DNA of 7,777 nt from Treponema sp. UBA4326 (GCA_002393835.1 DGTW01000229.1:1-7777), one strand, 5' to 3'; counted from the stretch's first letter, positions 1 to 6,633 are shown. Notes: generated by a model not told the origin, from the letters alone. Numbers and translations: made by a program.

Positions 1-1636
1 GGCGGCGGATAGATTTCTTAGCAAGTACCATAGCCGCATCAAAGCGGATGATCGGGAAATTTCGTGCGACATGAAGAATCTTCTGCATGACTTCTTCCCT
101 GGCAACCGGATTCAAAAAGTCAATCTGAGCCGTATCATTCCACGGCATTCCGGTTCCGTCGTTCCCATGGTAGATGTAGCGGGTATCGCCAGTCTGTGTA
201 TCGACCCGCTTAAAGCAGACTGCACAGTCATTCTTTGAGTAATAGTGGTCTTCAAGGTAGATTGCGACCCGGCTGTCATGGCTTAAATTTACGCCGTTGT
301 AAGTGTACTGAGGGAAAGGATTGTCACGCCTCTGAACGAACAAGTCAGGTTTTTCAACGACCCAGCGGGCATCCATACCTGTGTGGTTCGGAACCATGTC
401 GCTTGCAAGACGGATTCCACGCTTCCAGAGCCTGGTGCGCAGATTTGAAAGTGCATCCCATCCACCGAGATTCCATGCGATTTCATAGTCATCAAGGGAA
501 TATGCCGAAGCCGCAGCCTCAGGGTTTCCGCAAATCTGCTTGATTGTACGGCTTGCAGGGCTTCGCTCCCAGAGACCAATCAGCCACAAGCCGGTAAAGC
601 CTTCGTCACGGAGCAAATCAAGCTCTTCGTCAGGAATCTGGTCCAGGCGGTTGATTTCCCGGTTGTATTTTTTTGAAAGCTGGTAGAGCCAGACGAGAAC
701 TGTCTTCGCCATAAGGACGACCCGGGGCATCCATTCCTTGTCGGCGGAGAATCGCTCGTACTCCCGCATGAGATAATCGTAGTTGGGAGGAGACATGTCG
801 GGACTTCCGCCGTTTGTCGGGTGCCAGGCCGGCTTCCATTCCTCAGAAAGCAAGTCGCTTCCTGCAAGAAGTCGTTTGAGCCAATAATCTTCGCCCTCTC
901 CGTCTCCCGGAATGAGCAGGTCTGCCCAGTGAACTCGGACATAGTTGAGCTGTTCCTGAATGTTGTCAGGAGCAAAATTGACAGGTTCTTTGAGGAATGT
1001 AATCAAATCATGTCCGAAAGTGCCCCAGTAAGGAAGCTTTTTGAAATAAGATTTGATTTCGCCCCAGACAGCCTTCCATTTCGGATTTCTTGCAAGGCGT
1101 GAATCATCAAAAAGTTCGATGAATGGCTTGAAAGCCGGGTTTTCGTTGTCGAGATGAAGCATAATCATCTCTTCGAGAGTCTGCTCCCAGTTTGTGCGTG
1201 TGCGCCCGGTCTTTTTTTCGGTCAGCTCAAGATTTAAGTAGTCTTCGATTGAAATGTGACCCTTATAAACTTCGGTTGGCGGAAATTCTCGGCAGAAATC
1301 AAGAATCATCGCCCGGATAACATCGCTTCCGAATTTTCCTTCAAGCTCCGAAAGGAGGCCTTTAAAAGAATCCTGATATTTCTGACGGCGGTAAGTGTAG
1401 CACGCAAGGTGAAAAATCTCGTCGAGCAGGCCCATTGCGTTGAGAGTTCCCGCAGAAATCTGATTTTTGCTGTGATTTATAAGATATTTGTTGAAGCGTG
1501 TCTGAAAATCACGGACAGCACGGATATTCTGAAGGACGACATTGCCGCTGGAAGCAAAAAGCCCGTCGCTGAAATTACACTCATCGCGAACGCTCTTTGC
1601 AATATGGAATTCGTTGTAAGAAAAAATCAAGGCCAT
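1..1636 (-). CDS. GH13 alpha-amylase-family glycoside hydrolase, N-terminal 545 codons (3' end outside window)
   Basis: An uninterrupted minus-strand frame runs from an ATG at 1636 off the left edge; an in-frame TGA lies four codons upstream. The part seen covers an N-terminal region of about 330 residues that I do not recognise (helical, rich in Trp and Tyr) and then the start of a GH13 TIM barrel. Barrel signals are GFTGLWL, a SAYSLDDYEI stretch in the place of the usual YxxxDY substrate-site motif, conserved region I DMVPNH (residues 413-418), and region II IIRFDAA with Arg531 and the expected nucleophile Asp533. The acid/base Glu and the last catalytic Asp would lie beyond the window. GH13 enzymes cleave or transfer alpha-glucosidic bonds in starch, glycogen or related glucans. 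No signal peptide is visible, so a cytoplasmic enzyme is likely. Five Gs abut the ATG, too close for a normal ribosome site; a TTG two codons downstream (1630) is an alternative start. The family call is firm; the exact substrate is unknown. Confidence 0.88.
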   Translation of the reverse strand, partial: MALIFSYNEFHIAKSVRDECNFSDGLFASSGNVVLQNIRAVRDFQTRFNKYLINHSKNQISAGTLNAMGLLDEIFHLACYTYRRQKYQDSFKGLLSELEGKFGSDVIRAMILDFCREFPPTEVYKGHISIEDYLNLELTEKKTGRTRTNWEQTLEEMIMLHLDNENPAFKPFIELFDDSRLARNPKWKAVWGEIKSYFKKLPYWGTFGHDLITFLKEPVNFAPDNIQEQLNYVRVHWADLLIPGDGEGEDYWLKRLLAGSDLLSEEWKPAWHPTNGGSPDMSPPNYDYLMREYERFSADKEWMPRVVLMAKTVLVWLYQLSKKYNREINRLDQIPDEELDLLRDEGFTGLWLIGLWERSPASRTIKQICGNPEAAASAYSLDDYEIAWNLGGWDALSNLRTRLWKRGIRLASDMVPNHTGMDARWVVEKPDLFVQRRDNPFPQYTYNGVNLSHDSRVAIYLEDHYYSKNDCAVCFKRVDTQTGDTRYIYHGNDGTGMPWNDTAQIDFLNPVAREEVMQKILHVARNFPIIRFDAAMVLAKKSIRR

Positions 1637-1661
1637 CCCCCGGAATCAGATATACACTTTA

Positions 1662-1670
1662 ATTATACCA
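1662..1670 (-). promoter_or_regulatory. Extended -10 promoter of the GH13 gene
   Basis: On the minus strand the sequence TGGTATAAT gives a perfect -10 hexamer (1662-1667) with the extended-10 TGn just upstream. No good -35 is present at 16-18 bp, which is normal for extended -10 promoters. Transcription would begin near 1655-1657, leaving a leader of about 20 nt before the ATG at 1636. This separates the GH13 gene from the upstream aldo/keto reductase. Confidence 0.6.
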
Positions 1671-1730
1671 CGCTTTCAGGAGAAACGCATTAAAAAACAG
1701 TTTACGCCGGGGAAAAGACTAAGAAGGAGA

Positions 1731-2711
1731 CTACCAGCTGTCATGTACAAGAGCACGGATGTATCTGTCGTAAACTTCACGAACTGCGGTCATCTGTTCA
1801 GCAGAAAGCGGAGGAATTCCTGATGCCCTTACATTAGAAGAAACGTGCTCCGCCCTGCTTGCACCGGGAATTACGGCACTGACTTCTTCGTGCATCAGAA
1901 TCCATTTAAGTGCATACGGTATGAGGTCATCCGTTCCAAAGATTTTTTTCAGTTCTGCGACAGCCTTAAGTCCCGTATTATAATCTACGCCTGAGAAAGT
2001 TTCGCCTTTATCAAAGCGCTCTCCGTTTCTGTTTGTAGTCCTGTGGTCTTTTTCGCCGAACCTTGTGTTTTCATCATAAAGACCCGTAAGAAGCCCGGAA
2101 GCAAGCGGGACCCTTGCAATTATTCCGACGTCCTTTTCTTTTGCCTTAGGGAAAAGTTCTTCAAGCGGCTTTAAGCGGAACATATTGAATACGACCTCAA
2201 CGGCAGTGATTCCGTATTTCATTGCGGTAAGTGCATCCTGTACTTTTTCTACACTCACGCCGAAGGATTTTATTTTTCCCTGTTTTTTAAGGCCTTCAAG
2301 ACATTCAAAGACATCATCCCTGGAGAAAACATCCGAAGGAGGACAGTGAAGGAGAACCATATCAAGGGCATCAAGCTGAAGGCGTTCAAGGCTGCCATCA
2401 ATAAAGCGGGAAATGTTTTCGCTGTTATAGCCTTCTGATACATGCGGATTGAGGCAGCGGCCGCATTTTGTGACTACCGTGAATTTTCCCGGATGAGTGC
2501 GCTGGAAGCGTCCGATTGTCCTTTCGCTGTTTCCGCCGTTGTAGCAGTCTGCAGTATCAATCAGGGTAATTCCGTTTTCAAGGGCGGCTTCGAGAACTTT
2601 TTCTGCTTCAGCATCATTAAACGGCTCTCCCCACTTTGTTCCAAGCTGCCAGGTACCAAGCCCTATTTCTGAAACCTGAGGACCGTTCCCGTAAAGTTCT
2701 CTCGTCCGCAT
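1731..2711 (-). CDS. Aldo/keto reductase (AKR superfamily)
   Basis: The 326-aa protein is of normal full length for NAD(P)H-dependent aldo/keto reductases with a TIM-barrel fold, which reduce aldehydes or ketones to alcohols in the cytoplasm. The catalytic tetrad is visible: Asp52 in LIDTADCYN, Tyr57, Lys82 in VVTKCG and His122 in VLLHCPP. The cofactor-binding end is VIPGASR followed by Asn293 (about residues 280-293). The N-terminus, with GLGTWQLG, resembles the YhdN/IolS-type bacterial group. An AGGGG ribosome site at 2720-2724, eight bases before the ATG, supports the start. It begins 21 bp after the decarboxylase stop, so the two are probably one operon. I see no clear terminator after its stop. 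The physiological substrate cannot be read from the sequence; a link to polyamine-derived aldehydes would be guesswork based on position only. Confidence 0.93.
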   Translation of the reverse strand: MRTRELYGNGPQVSEIGLGTWQLGTKWGEPFNDAEAEKVLEAALENGITLIDTADCYNGGNSERTIGRFQRTHPGKFTVVTKCGRCLNPHVSEGYNSENISRFIDGSLERLQLDALDMVLLHCPPSDVFSRDDVFECLEGLKKQGKIKSFGVSVEKVQDALTAMKYGITAVEVVFNMFRLKPLEELFPKAKEKDVGIIARVPLASGLLTGLYDENTRFGEKDHRTTNRNGERFDKGETFSGVDYNTGLKAVAELKKIFGTDDLIPYALKWILMHEEVSAVIPGASRAEHVSSNVRASGIPPLSAEQMTAVREVYDRYIRALVHDSW

Positions 2712-2732
2712 AAATATTTCCCCTGTTTAGAA

Positions 2733-3902
2733 TTACATGTAATAGGTTTTGATCGGCGGAAAGCCGTTGAATTCAACGCTCGCATAAGTGCCGGTATATG
2801 CACCGGTCGTGAGCCAGTAAAGCCTGTCACCAGCCTTAAGCGAAAGCGGAAGCTTATACTTAAAGTCCTCGTACATAATATCGGCACTGTCACATGTAGG
2901 TCCGGCAAGAATTACTTCGCCTTCCTTTTCGCCGGGCTTATCCTTTGACGATATGACAGGATATTTCATGGCTTCATCAAGGGTTTCGATAAGACCGTTA
3001 AATTTTCCTGAATCCTGGTATACCCATCTCTGGAGAGCTGTATTATTTTTGCGGCTTACGAGAATGACTTCGCTTGTAAGAATTCCGCAGTCACCTACGA
3101 GGGAACGTCCCGGTTCAAGGATAATCATAGGAATTTCATCACCAAAGTCATCATGAAGGTAGCGCGTAATTTCAGAAGCATAGGTTGAAAGCTCGTTGGC
3201 CGGCTGAATGTAATGAGCCGGGAATCCGCCGCCCATGTTGATCATTGAAAGCCTGATGCCCTCTTCTTCTTCGAGTGAAGAAAAAAGATATGAAGCTTTT
3301 GCAATTGCATCATTCCATGCACCGATATCACGCTGCTGGCTTCCGACGTGGAAAGAAACACCGTACGGCGTAAGTCCCATGTTCTTTGCCATTACGAGAA
3401 GGTCATAGGCCATGTCAGGGTGACATCCGAATTTGCGGCTTAAAGGCCAGTCTGCACTCTGGGTATTTTCCATGAGCATGCGGACATAAATACGGCTTCC
3501 AGGGGCATTTTCGGCGATTGCGCGAAGATCATCCTTTGAATCCGTTGCGAACATGCGGACACCTTTTTCATAAAAATATTTAATGTCCCTGGCTTTTTTG
3601 ATTGTGTTTCCATATGAAAGCCTGTTGCCGTCTACTCCAAGGGACATGATTTTGTCCAGTTCGTAGCGCGAAGCAACGTCGAAGTTTGAGCCGAGTTCTG
3701 CAAGCAGTTTAAGGACCGGTTCACCCGGATTCGACTTGATTGCGTAATAAATATGCGCATACGGAAAAGAATCACGCAGCTTGATAAAATTGAACTTAAT
3801 CTTTTTAAGATTAACGACAATGTTAGGAGTTTCCAGATCATTTGAAAACTCGAGAAAGCGGTTCCATTCAGAATCCGAAATGTAGTCCTCACGATTGAAC
3901 AC
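2733..3902 (-). CDS. Fold-III PLP-dependent decarboxylase, ornithine (or lysine/ornithine) decarboxylase
   Basis: This enzyme probably converts ornithine to putrescine, the entry step of polyamine synthesis, in the cytoplasm as a dimer. The alanine-racemase-fold features are complete. Numbered from the GTG start, they are the PLP Schiff-base lysine Lys56 in YYAIKSNP, FHVGSQQ with His185, the phosphate-binding GGG at 224-226, EPGR at 263-266, GPTCDSAD with the active-site Cys337 and Asp338, and GAYT with Tyr369 near the C-terminus. The CDSAD and FNGF signatures favour the ornithine or bifunctional lysine/ornithine type over diaminopimelate decarboxylase; it is unrelated to fold-I SpeC. I choose GTG at 3902 (389 aa) because a TGAGG ribosome site lies six bases before it. 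A TTG at 3914 would add four residues but overlaps that site and has no ribosome site of its own. The upstream gap holds a long inverted repeat that may control it. The aldo/keto reductase follows closely. Lysine versus ornithine preference is uncertain. Confidence 0.9.
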   Translation of the reverse strand: MFNREDYISDSEWNRFLEFSNDLETPNIVVNLKKIKFNFIKLRDSFPYAHIYYAIKSNPGEPVLKLLAELGSNFDVASRYELDKIMSLGVDGNRLSYGNTIKKARDIKYFYEKGVRMFATDSKDDLRAIAENAPGSRIYVRMLMENTQSADWPLSRKFGCHPDMAYDLLVMAKNMGLTPYGVSFHVGSQQRDIGAWNDAIAKASYLFSSLEEEEGIRLSMINMGGGFPAHYIQPANELSTYASEITRYLHDDFGDEIPMIILEPGRSLVGDCGILTSEVILVSRKNNTALQRWVYQDSGKFNGLIETLDEAMKYPVISSKDKPGEKEGEVILAGPTCDSADIMYEDFKYKLPLSLKAGDRLYWLTTGAYTGTYASVEFNGFPPIKTYYM

Positions 3903-3917
3903 AAGCGACCTCAATAA

Positions 3918-3988
3918 TATAAAAAGATGTAAAACAGACTATAAAGGAAATAGGGCGTATAGTCTACAAAATTTTACATTTTTTTATA
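3918..3988. repeat. 71-bp interrupted inverted repeat between the radical SAM and decarboxylase genes
   Basis: The outer arms 3918-3934 and 3972-3988 match at 16 of 17 positions. The inner arms 3936-3943 (AGACTATA) and 3958-3965 (TATAGTCT) match perfectly around a 14-nt centre. An asymmetric bulge separates inner and outer arms (1 nt on one side, 6 on the other). It starts six bases after the radical SAM stop and ends 15 bases before the decarboxylase GTG. On the minus strand the inner stem is followed by a T-rich stretch, so it could serve as an AT-rich terminator for the upstream gene, as a leader hairpin, or as an operator for the decarboxylase. Sequence alone does not decide. Confidence 0.7.
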
Positions 3989-3994
3989 AAAAAA

Positions 3995-5017
3995 TCAGTC
4001 CGCTTTTGTGTCAATAAAGCCCGATTTCCAGTGCCAGACAGGGCGCGCAAGCTTATAGCTGAACGGCTGTATTCTTTCAAAATCCGGAAGCCATTCCGTA
4101 TCAGCACACAATTCCTGGTAAAAAAGATAGTCAAAATCGTATGCTTCAATCAGATCCCTCAGGTCGCGGTCTTCTGCGTCATTTACAAGCCTGTTTTCTA
4201 TGGAAGAAAGTGATTTTTTGCGCCTTTCAAGTTCTTCTGAACTTCCCTTAAAAGGAACAGGAGTATACTGGCTCATCAGTGAGATTATTGCCTTTCCGTC
4301 TGCATTATGCTTGAGCCATTCAAGTACATCCGCCGTTTCAAAAAACCTTCCCGGCAGGAACAGATGACGTATGATTAGGCCCTGAAGAATTTTATCTTTC
4401 CGGATTTTTTCTCCGTTGACTGTCTTTTCAACTGAAGTAAGTTTTAAAGGATTGTGCTCCATCATCCACAAAAGAGCCTTTTCAGCCTTTTCAGGATAAT
4501 CCTGCGCAGCACACAGTGATTTCGAAAGTTCCGCACTCAAAGTCTTGAGGTCTGGAAGCCATATACTAACGAGGCCGTCAAGAAGTTTAAGTGATTCCAC
4601 GGAATCATATCCGCTTGAATTCCAGCAGACCGGAAGCTTAAGTCCCCGTTTACGCGCTTCTTCAAGTCCTTCTGCAAGAGCCGGTATATGATGGCTTCCC
4701 GTTACGAGATTTATGTTTTCAGCGCCGGCAGCTTCAAGCCTCAGGCAGATTTCTGCAAATTCTTCTTTTGAAACAACTGCACCCATTCCCTGCTGGCTGA
4801 TCTGATAGTTCTGACAGAAGGCACAGCAGAGGTTACAGCCCGTAAGGAAAATAGTTCCGCTTCCGCCGTGTACGGTAATCAGCGGTTCTTCCCCAAAATG
4901 CAGGCAGGCAACGGCAATACGAATATCATCAGGTTCCCTGCAAAATCCAAGAGAAGTTTTTCGATTTACACCACATTTTCGGGGGCATTGTAAACAATTT
5001 TCGTAGAGTTTTTCCAT
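3995..5017 (-). CDS. Radical SAM protein, PflX family (pyruvate formate-lyase activating enzyme-like)
   Basis: The 340-aa protein matches the PflX-type radical SAM family, related to glycyl-radical activases but of unproven substrate. The radical SAM cluster motif CxxxCxxC is at Cys61, Cys65 and Cys68, inside TIFLTGCNL and followed by FCQNYQIS. A second cysteine set near the N-terminus (Cys8, Cys11, Cys15, Cys26, in a CxxCPRxCGVNR context) is typical of the family and may bind metal. Further family marks are NINLVT (101-106), NSSGY (133-137), WLPDLK (153-158), SQYTPVP near residue 250 and EWLPDF near the C-terminus. No pyruvate formate-lyase or other glycyl-radical partner is in the window, so the target is unknown. 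The ATG at 5017 has no Shine-Dalgarno site; a weak -10-like GATACT (5023-5028) lies just upstream. It follows the 136-aa gene by 33 bp, so co-transcription is likely. Confidence 0.88.
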   Translation of the reverse strand: MEKLYENCLQCPRKCGVNRKTSLGFCREPDDIRIAVACLHFGEEPLITVHGGSGTIFLTGCNLCCAFCQNYQISQQGMGAVVSKEEFAEICLRLEAAGAENINLVTGSHHIPALAEGLEEARKRGLKLPVCWNSSGYDSVESLKLLDGLVSIWLPDLKTLSAELSKSLCAAQDYPEKAEKALLWMMEHNPLKLTSVEKTVNGEKIRKDKILQGLIIRHLFLPGRFFETADVLEWLKHNADGKAIISLMSQYTPVPFKGSSEELERRKKSLSSIENRLVNDAEDRDLRDLIEAYDFDYLFYQELCADTEWLPDFERIQPFSYKLARPVWHWKSGFIDTKAD

Positions 5018-5050
5018 CTGTGAGTATCTGCGTTTATCAGCGTCTAAAAA

Positions 5051-5461
5051 TCATTCCAGTGCACCGTTATCGAGAATCAGGGACATCATGTTCTGAAGTA
5101 CATCAAGATCGAGGGTTTCAGCTTCGTCATCAACAAAATCCCGGAGCGTTTCCCAGTCATCAGCTGTCAGGACAGAAAAATCTGCACCTTCATCGTTGTC
5201 AACAAAACACTGGAATGCCTTGATTCTGGCAATATTTTCTTCGCTCGGTTCGCTGGCAGGATCTGAGGAAGCAAGAATGTAAGTATTAAGCCAGTAGTCG
5301 CTGATTGAAACGGCAAGTGAACCGAGATTACGGTTATTGGATGCAAAAAGCTCAGCAATCTTAGTGCAGGCCCTTTTCGCGTCATAATGTCCGCCGTTAT
5401 TTGCCCGGTCATATTTAATTGTCTTCTGAATGTCAGAGAGGAACTTATCGATTGTAGTCAT
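5051..5461 (-). CDS. Conserved-looking small acidic protein of unknown function (136 aa)
   Basis: I do not recognise this protein. From ATG 5461 it has 136 residues beginning MTTIDKFLSDIQ, is predicted to be mostly helical and cytoplasmic, and ends in a very acidic region (VDDEAETLDLDVLQ). There is no signal peptide, membrane segment or cysteine motif (two scattered Cys only). An upstream in-frame ATG at 5500 would add 13 residues. It has no ribosome site, and the added stretch contains a near-consensus promoter (TTGAAT, 18 bp, TATAAT) whose expected start point is the A of the ATG at 5461. I therefore prefer 5461 and propose a leaderless message. It is the first gene of a minus-strand run followed 33 bp later by the PflX-like enzyme, so a shared transcript is likely; a functional link is only a guess. 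Confidence 0.75.
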   Translation of the reverse strand: MTTIDKFLSDIQKTIKYDRANNGGHYDAKRACTKIAELFASNNRNLGSLAVSISDYWLNTYILASSDPASEPSEENIARIKAFQCFVDNDEGADFSVLTADDWETLRDFVDDEAETLDLDVLQNMMSLILDNGALE

Positions 5462-5467
5462 GCCGAC

Positions 5468-5497
5468 ATTATATAGCCTTAATATCGAGTTATTCAA
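5468..5497 (-). promoter_or_regulatory. Promoter of the 136-aa gene, likely giving a leaderless mRNA
   Basis: On the minus strand, a -35 TTGAAT (5492-5497) is followed after 18 bp by a perfect -10 TATAAT (5468-5473). Six bases separate the -10 from the ATG at 5461, so the usual start point is that A. No Shine-Dalgarno sequence exists before either candidate ATG. Confidence 0.72.
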
Positions 5498-5567
5498 CAT
5501 TTAATGAAAATTGACGGGAGGGAGCAGAAAGGCGGGATAAAAAATCTGCTTGATGAGGTTTTTTCAC

Positions 5568-5596
5568 TTGACTTTTGCTTTAAGGGAATTTACACT
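5568..5596 (+). promoter_or_regulatory. Promoter of the ptsN-like gene, likely giving a leaderless mRNA
   Basis: The -35 TTGACT (5568-5573), a 17-bp spacer and the -10 TACACT (5591-5596) form a good sigma-70 type promoter. The ATG at 5603 begins seven bases after the -10, at the expected transcription start. The only purine-rich candidate for a ribosome site (AAGGGAA, 5582-5588) lies between the two hexamers and would not be in the transcript. Confidence 0.72.
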
Positions 5597-5602
5597 TTAA
5601 GT

Positions 5603-6049
5603 ATGGACTTAAGAACTGTATTAACACCCGACACTGTTGAATTGCACTTAAAGGGTAAAACAAAAGAAGAAATCATCGATGAAATGGTTGACATTCTCAT
5701 CAAGGCTGGAAAGGTTACAGACAAGGCTGCAGCCCGCGAGGTTGTACTTGACCGTGAACGCAAAATGTCTACAGGCATGAAACACGGTATCGCTATTCCG
5801 CACGGAAAAACTGACACAGTTTCTGATCTGGTTGCATGTATCGGTATTTCTGACAATCCTGTTGATTTTGATTCGCTGGATCAGGAACCTTGCCGTATCT
5901 TTATTATGACATTATCACCAGTTAACAAGACTGGTCCACACCTTCAGTTCCTTGCTGAGGTAAGCCTGCTTTTCAAGAGCGGTGAAAAACGCCAGCAGAT
6001 TCTTGAGACACAGGACAAAGCTGAAGTTATTAAAATTCTTACAGAATAG
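5603..6049 (+). CDS. ptsN: PTS EIIA component, nitrogen/fructose type (PtsN-like)
   Basis: The 148-aa protein is a full-length single EIIA domain of the mannitol/fructose/Ntr class, which accepts phosphate from HPr on a histidine and usually acts as a cytoplasmic regulator. The phosphorylation site is His67 in HGIAIPHGK. Other class marks are VLDRERKMSTGM before it and the C-terminal run with HLQFLAEVSLLF. No EIIB or EIIC sugar permease lies nearby, and the nitrogen-type EIIA fits spirochaetes, which often carry HPr, HPr kinase and EIIA without sugar-transport PTS parts (general knowledge of the group, not visible here). The frame is open upstream to an ATG at 5504, but those 33 residues do not belong to the domain, lack a ribosome site and contain the promoter, so ATG 5603 is preferred. 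A strong terminator follows, making it monocistronic. It is divergent from the 136-aa gene, with 141 bp between the two start codons. Confidence 0.88.
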   Translation: MDLRTVLTPDTVELHLKGKTKEEIIDEMVDILIKAGKVTDKAAAREVVLDRERKMSTGMKHGIAIPHGKTDTVSDLVACIGISDNPVDFDSLDQEPCRIFIMTLSPVNKTGPHLQFLAEVSLLFKSGEKRQQILETQDKAEVIKILTE

Positions 6050-6071
6050 TTTTCTGTAAATCTTGTAGAAG

Positions 6072-6101
6072 ACCTCTGCGTATAGCCGTAGAGGTTTTTT
6101 T
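6072..6101 (+). terminator. Rho-independent terminator of the ptsN-like gene
   Basis: A 9-bp stem (6072-6080 with 6087-6095, one G-T wobble) closes a 6-nt loop and runs into seven Ts (6095-6101). It begins 22 bp after the ptsN stop codon. Confidence 0.9.
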
Positions 6102-6103
6102 AT

Positions 6104-6185
6104 GCGCCAGGGATAGCAGCACCGCCGCAGGCGTTCGCGAAGCGAATGGAGCGGAAGCGAAAGTGCACATAGCCCGTTAAGGCGC
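6104..6185. repeat. GC-rich hairpin-forming intergenic element, probable dispersed repeat
   Basis: This 82-bp block is bounded by GCGCC (6104-6108) and GGCGC (6181-6185). Inside, nested arms can pair: GGG 6110-6112 with CCC 6173-6175, GCAC 6119-6122 with GTGC 6163-6166, CCGC 6125-6128 with GCGG 6151-6154, and TTCGC 6134-6138 with GCGAA 6141-6145. It is clearly richer in GC than the genes around it and carries repeated GCG(A)AGCG-like units. It sits exactly between a terminator and a ribosome site. The look is that of a REP-type or miniature repeat; a copy elsewhere in the genome has not been seen. Confidence 0.5.
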
Positions 6186-6198
6186 CCATGGAGAAATT

Positions 6199-6633
6199 AT
6201 GAAACTTGAAAGACTTTTTGAATGCAAAGACAGCAAACTCTACAAAACAGACGGAACACAGATCGAAGTAACACCTGCAATGATAAAGAAAATCAGCTGG
6301 AATGACGTAGAAGGCGCAGAAGAAGTTTACAATGAACAGTTCCTTGCAAGTCTGCGCGACGAACTCAAGGCTCTCGATGACAAAGGCGAATTCGTTTTCA
6401 TCGAACCGGTTTACGACAAAAAAGGCGCCCTCCCGGGACAGTTCATCAATGCGATGAAGCACACTTCCAGAAGAATCAAGGACTGTGTAAGCGTAATCGG
6501 ATTTGCAGTTCCGGATGAAATCGCATCAGACAGCGACGTAGTTGACTTTTACACAAAGACTGTTGCCGAAAAACATGCACATTACGTATTCTTCAGCAAA
6601 AAAAACTGCGGAAGCGATATCGTTCTGTACTAA
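6199..6633 (+). CDS. Hypothetical protein, 144 aa
   Basis: I do not recognise a family. The protein begins MKLERLFECKDSK, is soluble in character with many Lys, Asp and Glu residues, and has no signal peptide or membrane segment. A central stretch reading EFVFIEPVYDKKG, followed by INAMKHTSRRIKDCVSVIGFAVPDEI, alternates hydrophobic beta-like and helical segments, as in a compact alpha/beta domain. Cysteines are at about residues 9, 95 and 137. The start is well supported by GGAG at 6190-6193 with five bases before the ATG. Codon use is ordinary for the window, so this is a real gene. The GC-rich repeat ends 13 bases before the ATG, and no clear promoter lies between the ptsN terminator and the gene, so its transcription start is unresolved. 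No clear terminator follows. Confidence 0.8.
   Translation: MKLERLFECKDSKLYKTDGTQIEVTPAMIKKISWNDVEGAEEVYNEQFLASLRDELKALDDKGEFVFIEPVYDKKGALPGQFINAMKHTSRRIKDCVSVIGFAVPDEIASDSDVVDFYTKTVAEKHAHYVFFSKKNCGSDIVLY

Noticed and set aside
235..1693. Plus-strand open frames within the GH13 region, such as those at 235-543 and 1256-1693.
   Set aside because: They are antisense to a continuous GH13 frame with recognisable catalytic motifs, have no ribosome sites and give non-protein-like translations.
1637..1730. Possible terminator between the aldo/keto reductase and GH13 genes.
   Set aside because: A T-run is present on the minus strand, but I found no matching stem before it.
5516..5536. G-rich tract (GGGAGGG and later GG, GGG) in the divergent promoter gap as a G-quadruplex.
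   Set aside because: Only three runs of three Gs are present, so a standard three-layer quadruplex cannot form.
5504..5602. N-terminal extension of the EIIA protein from ATG 5504.
   Set aside because: The extension lacks a ribosome site, is not part of the EIIA domain and contains the -35 and -10 of a good promoter.
6188..6202. Four-codon frame ATG GAG AAA TTA TGA overlapping the ATG of the 144-aa gene, as a regulatory upstream frame.
   Set aside because: The ATG overlaps the GGAG ribosome site and has no ribosome site of its own; chance is the simplest reading.
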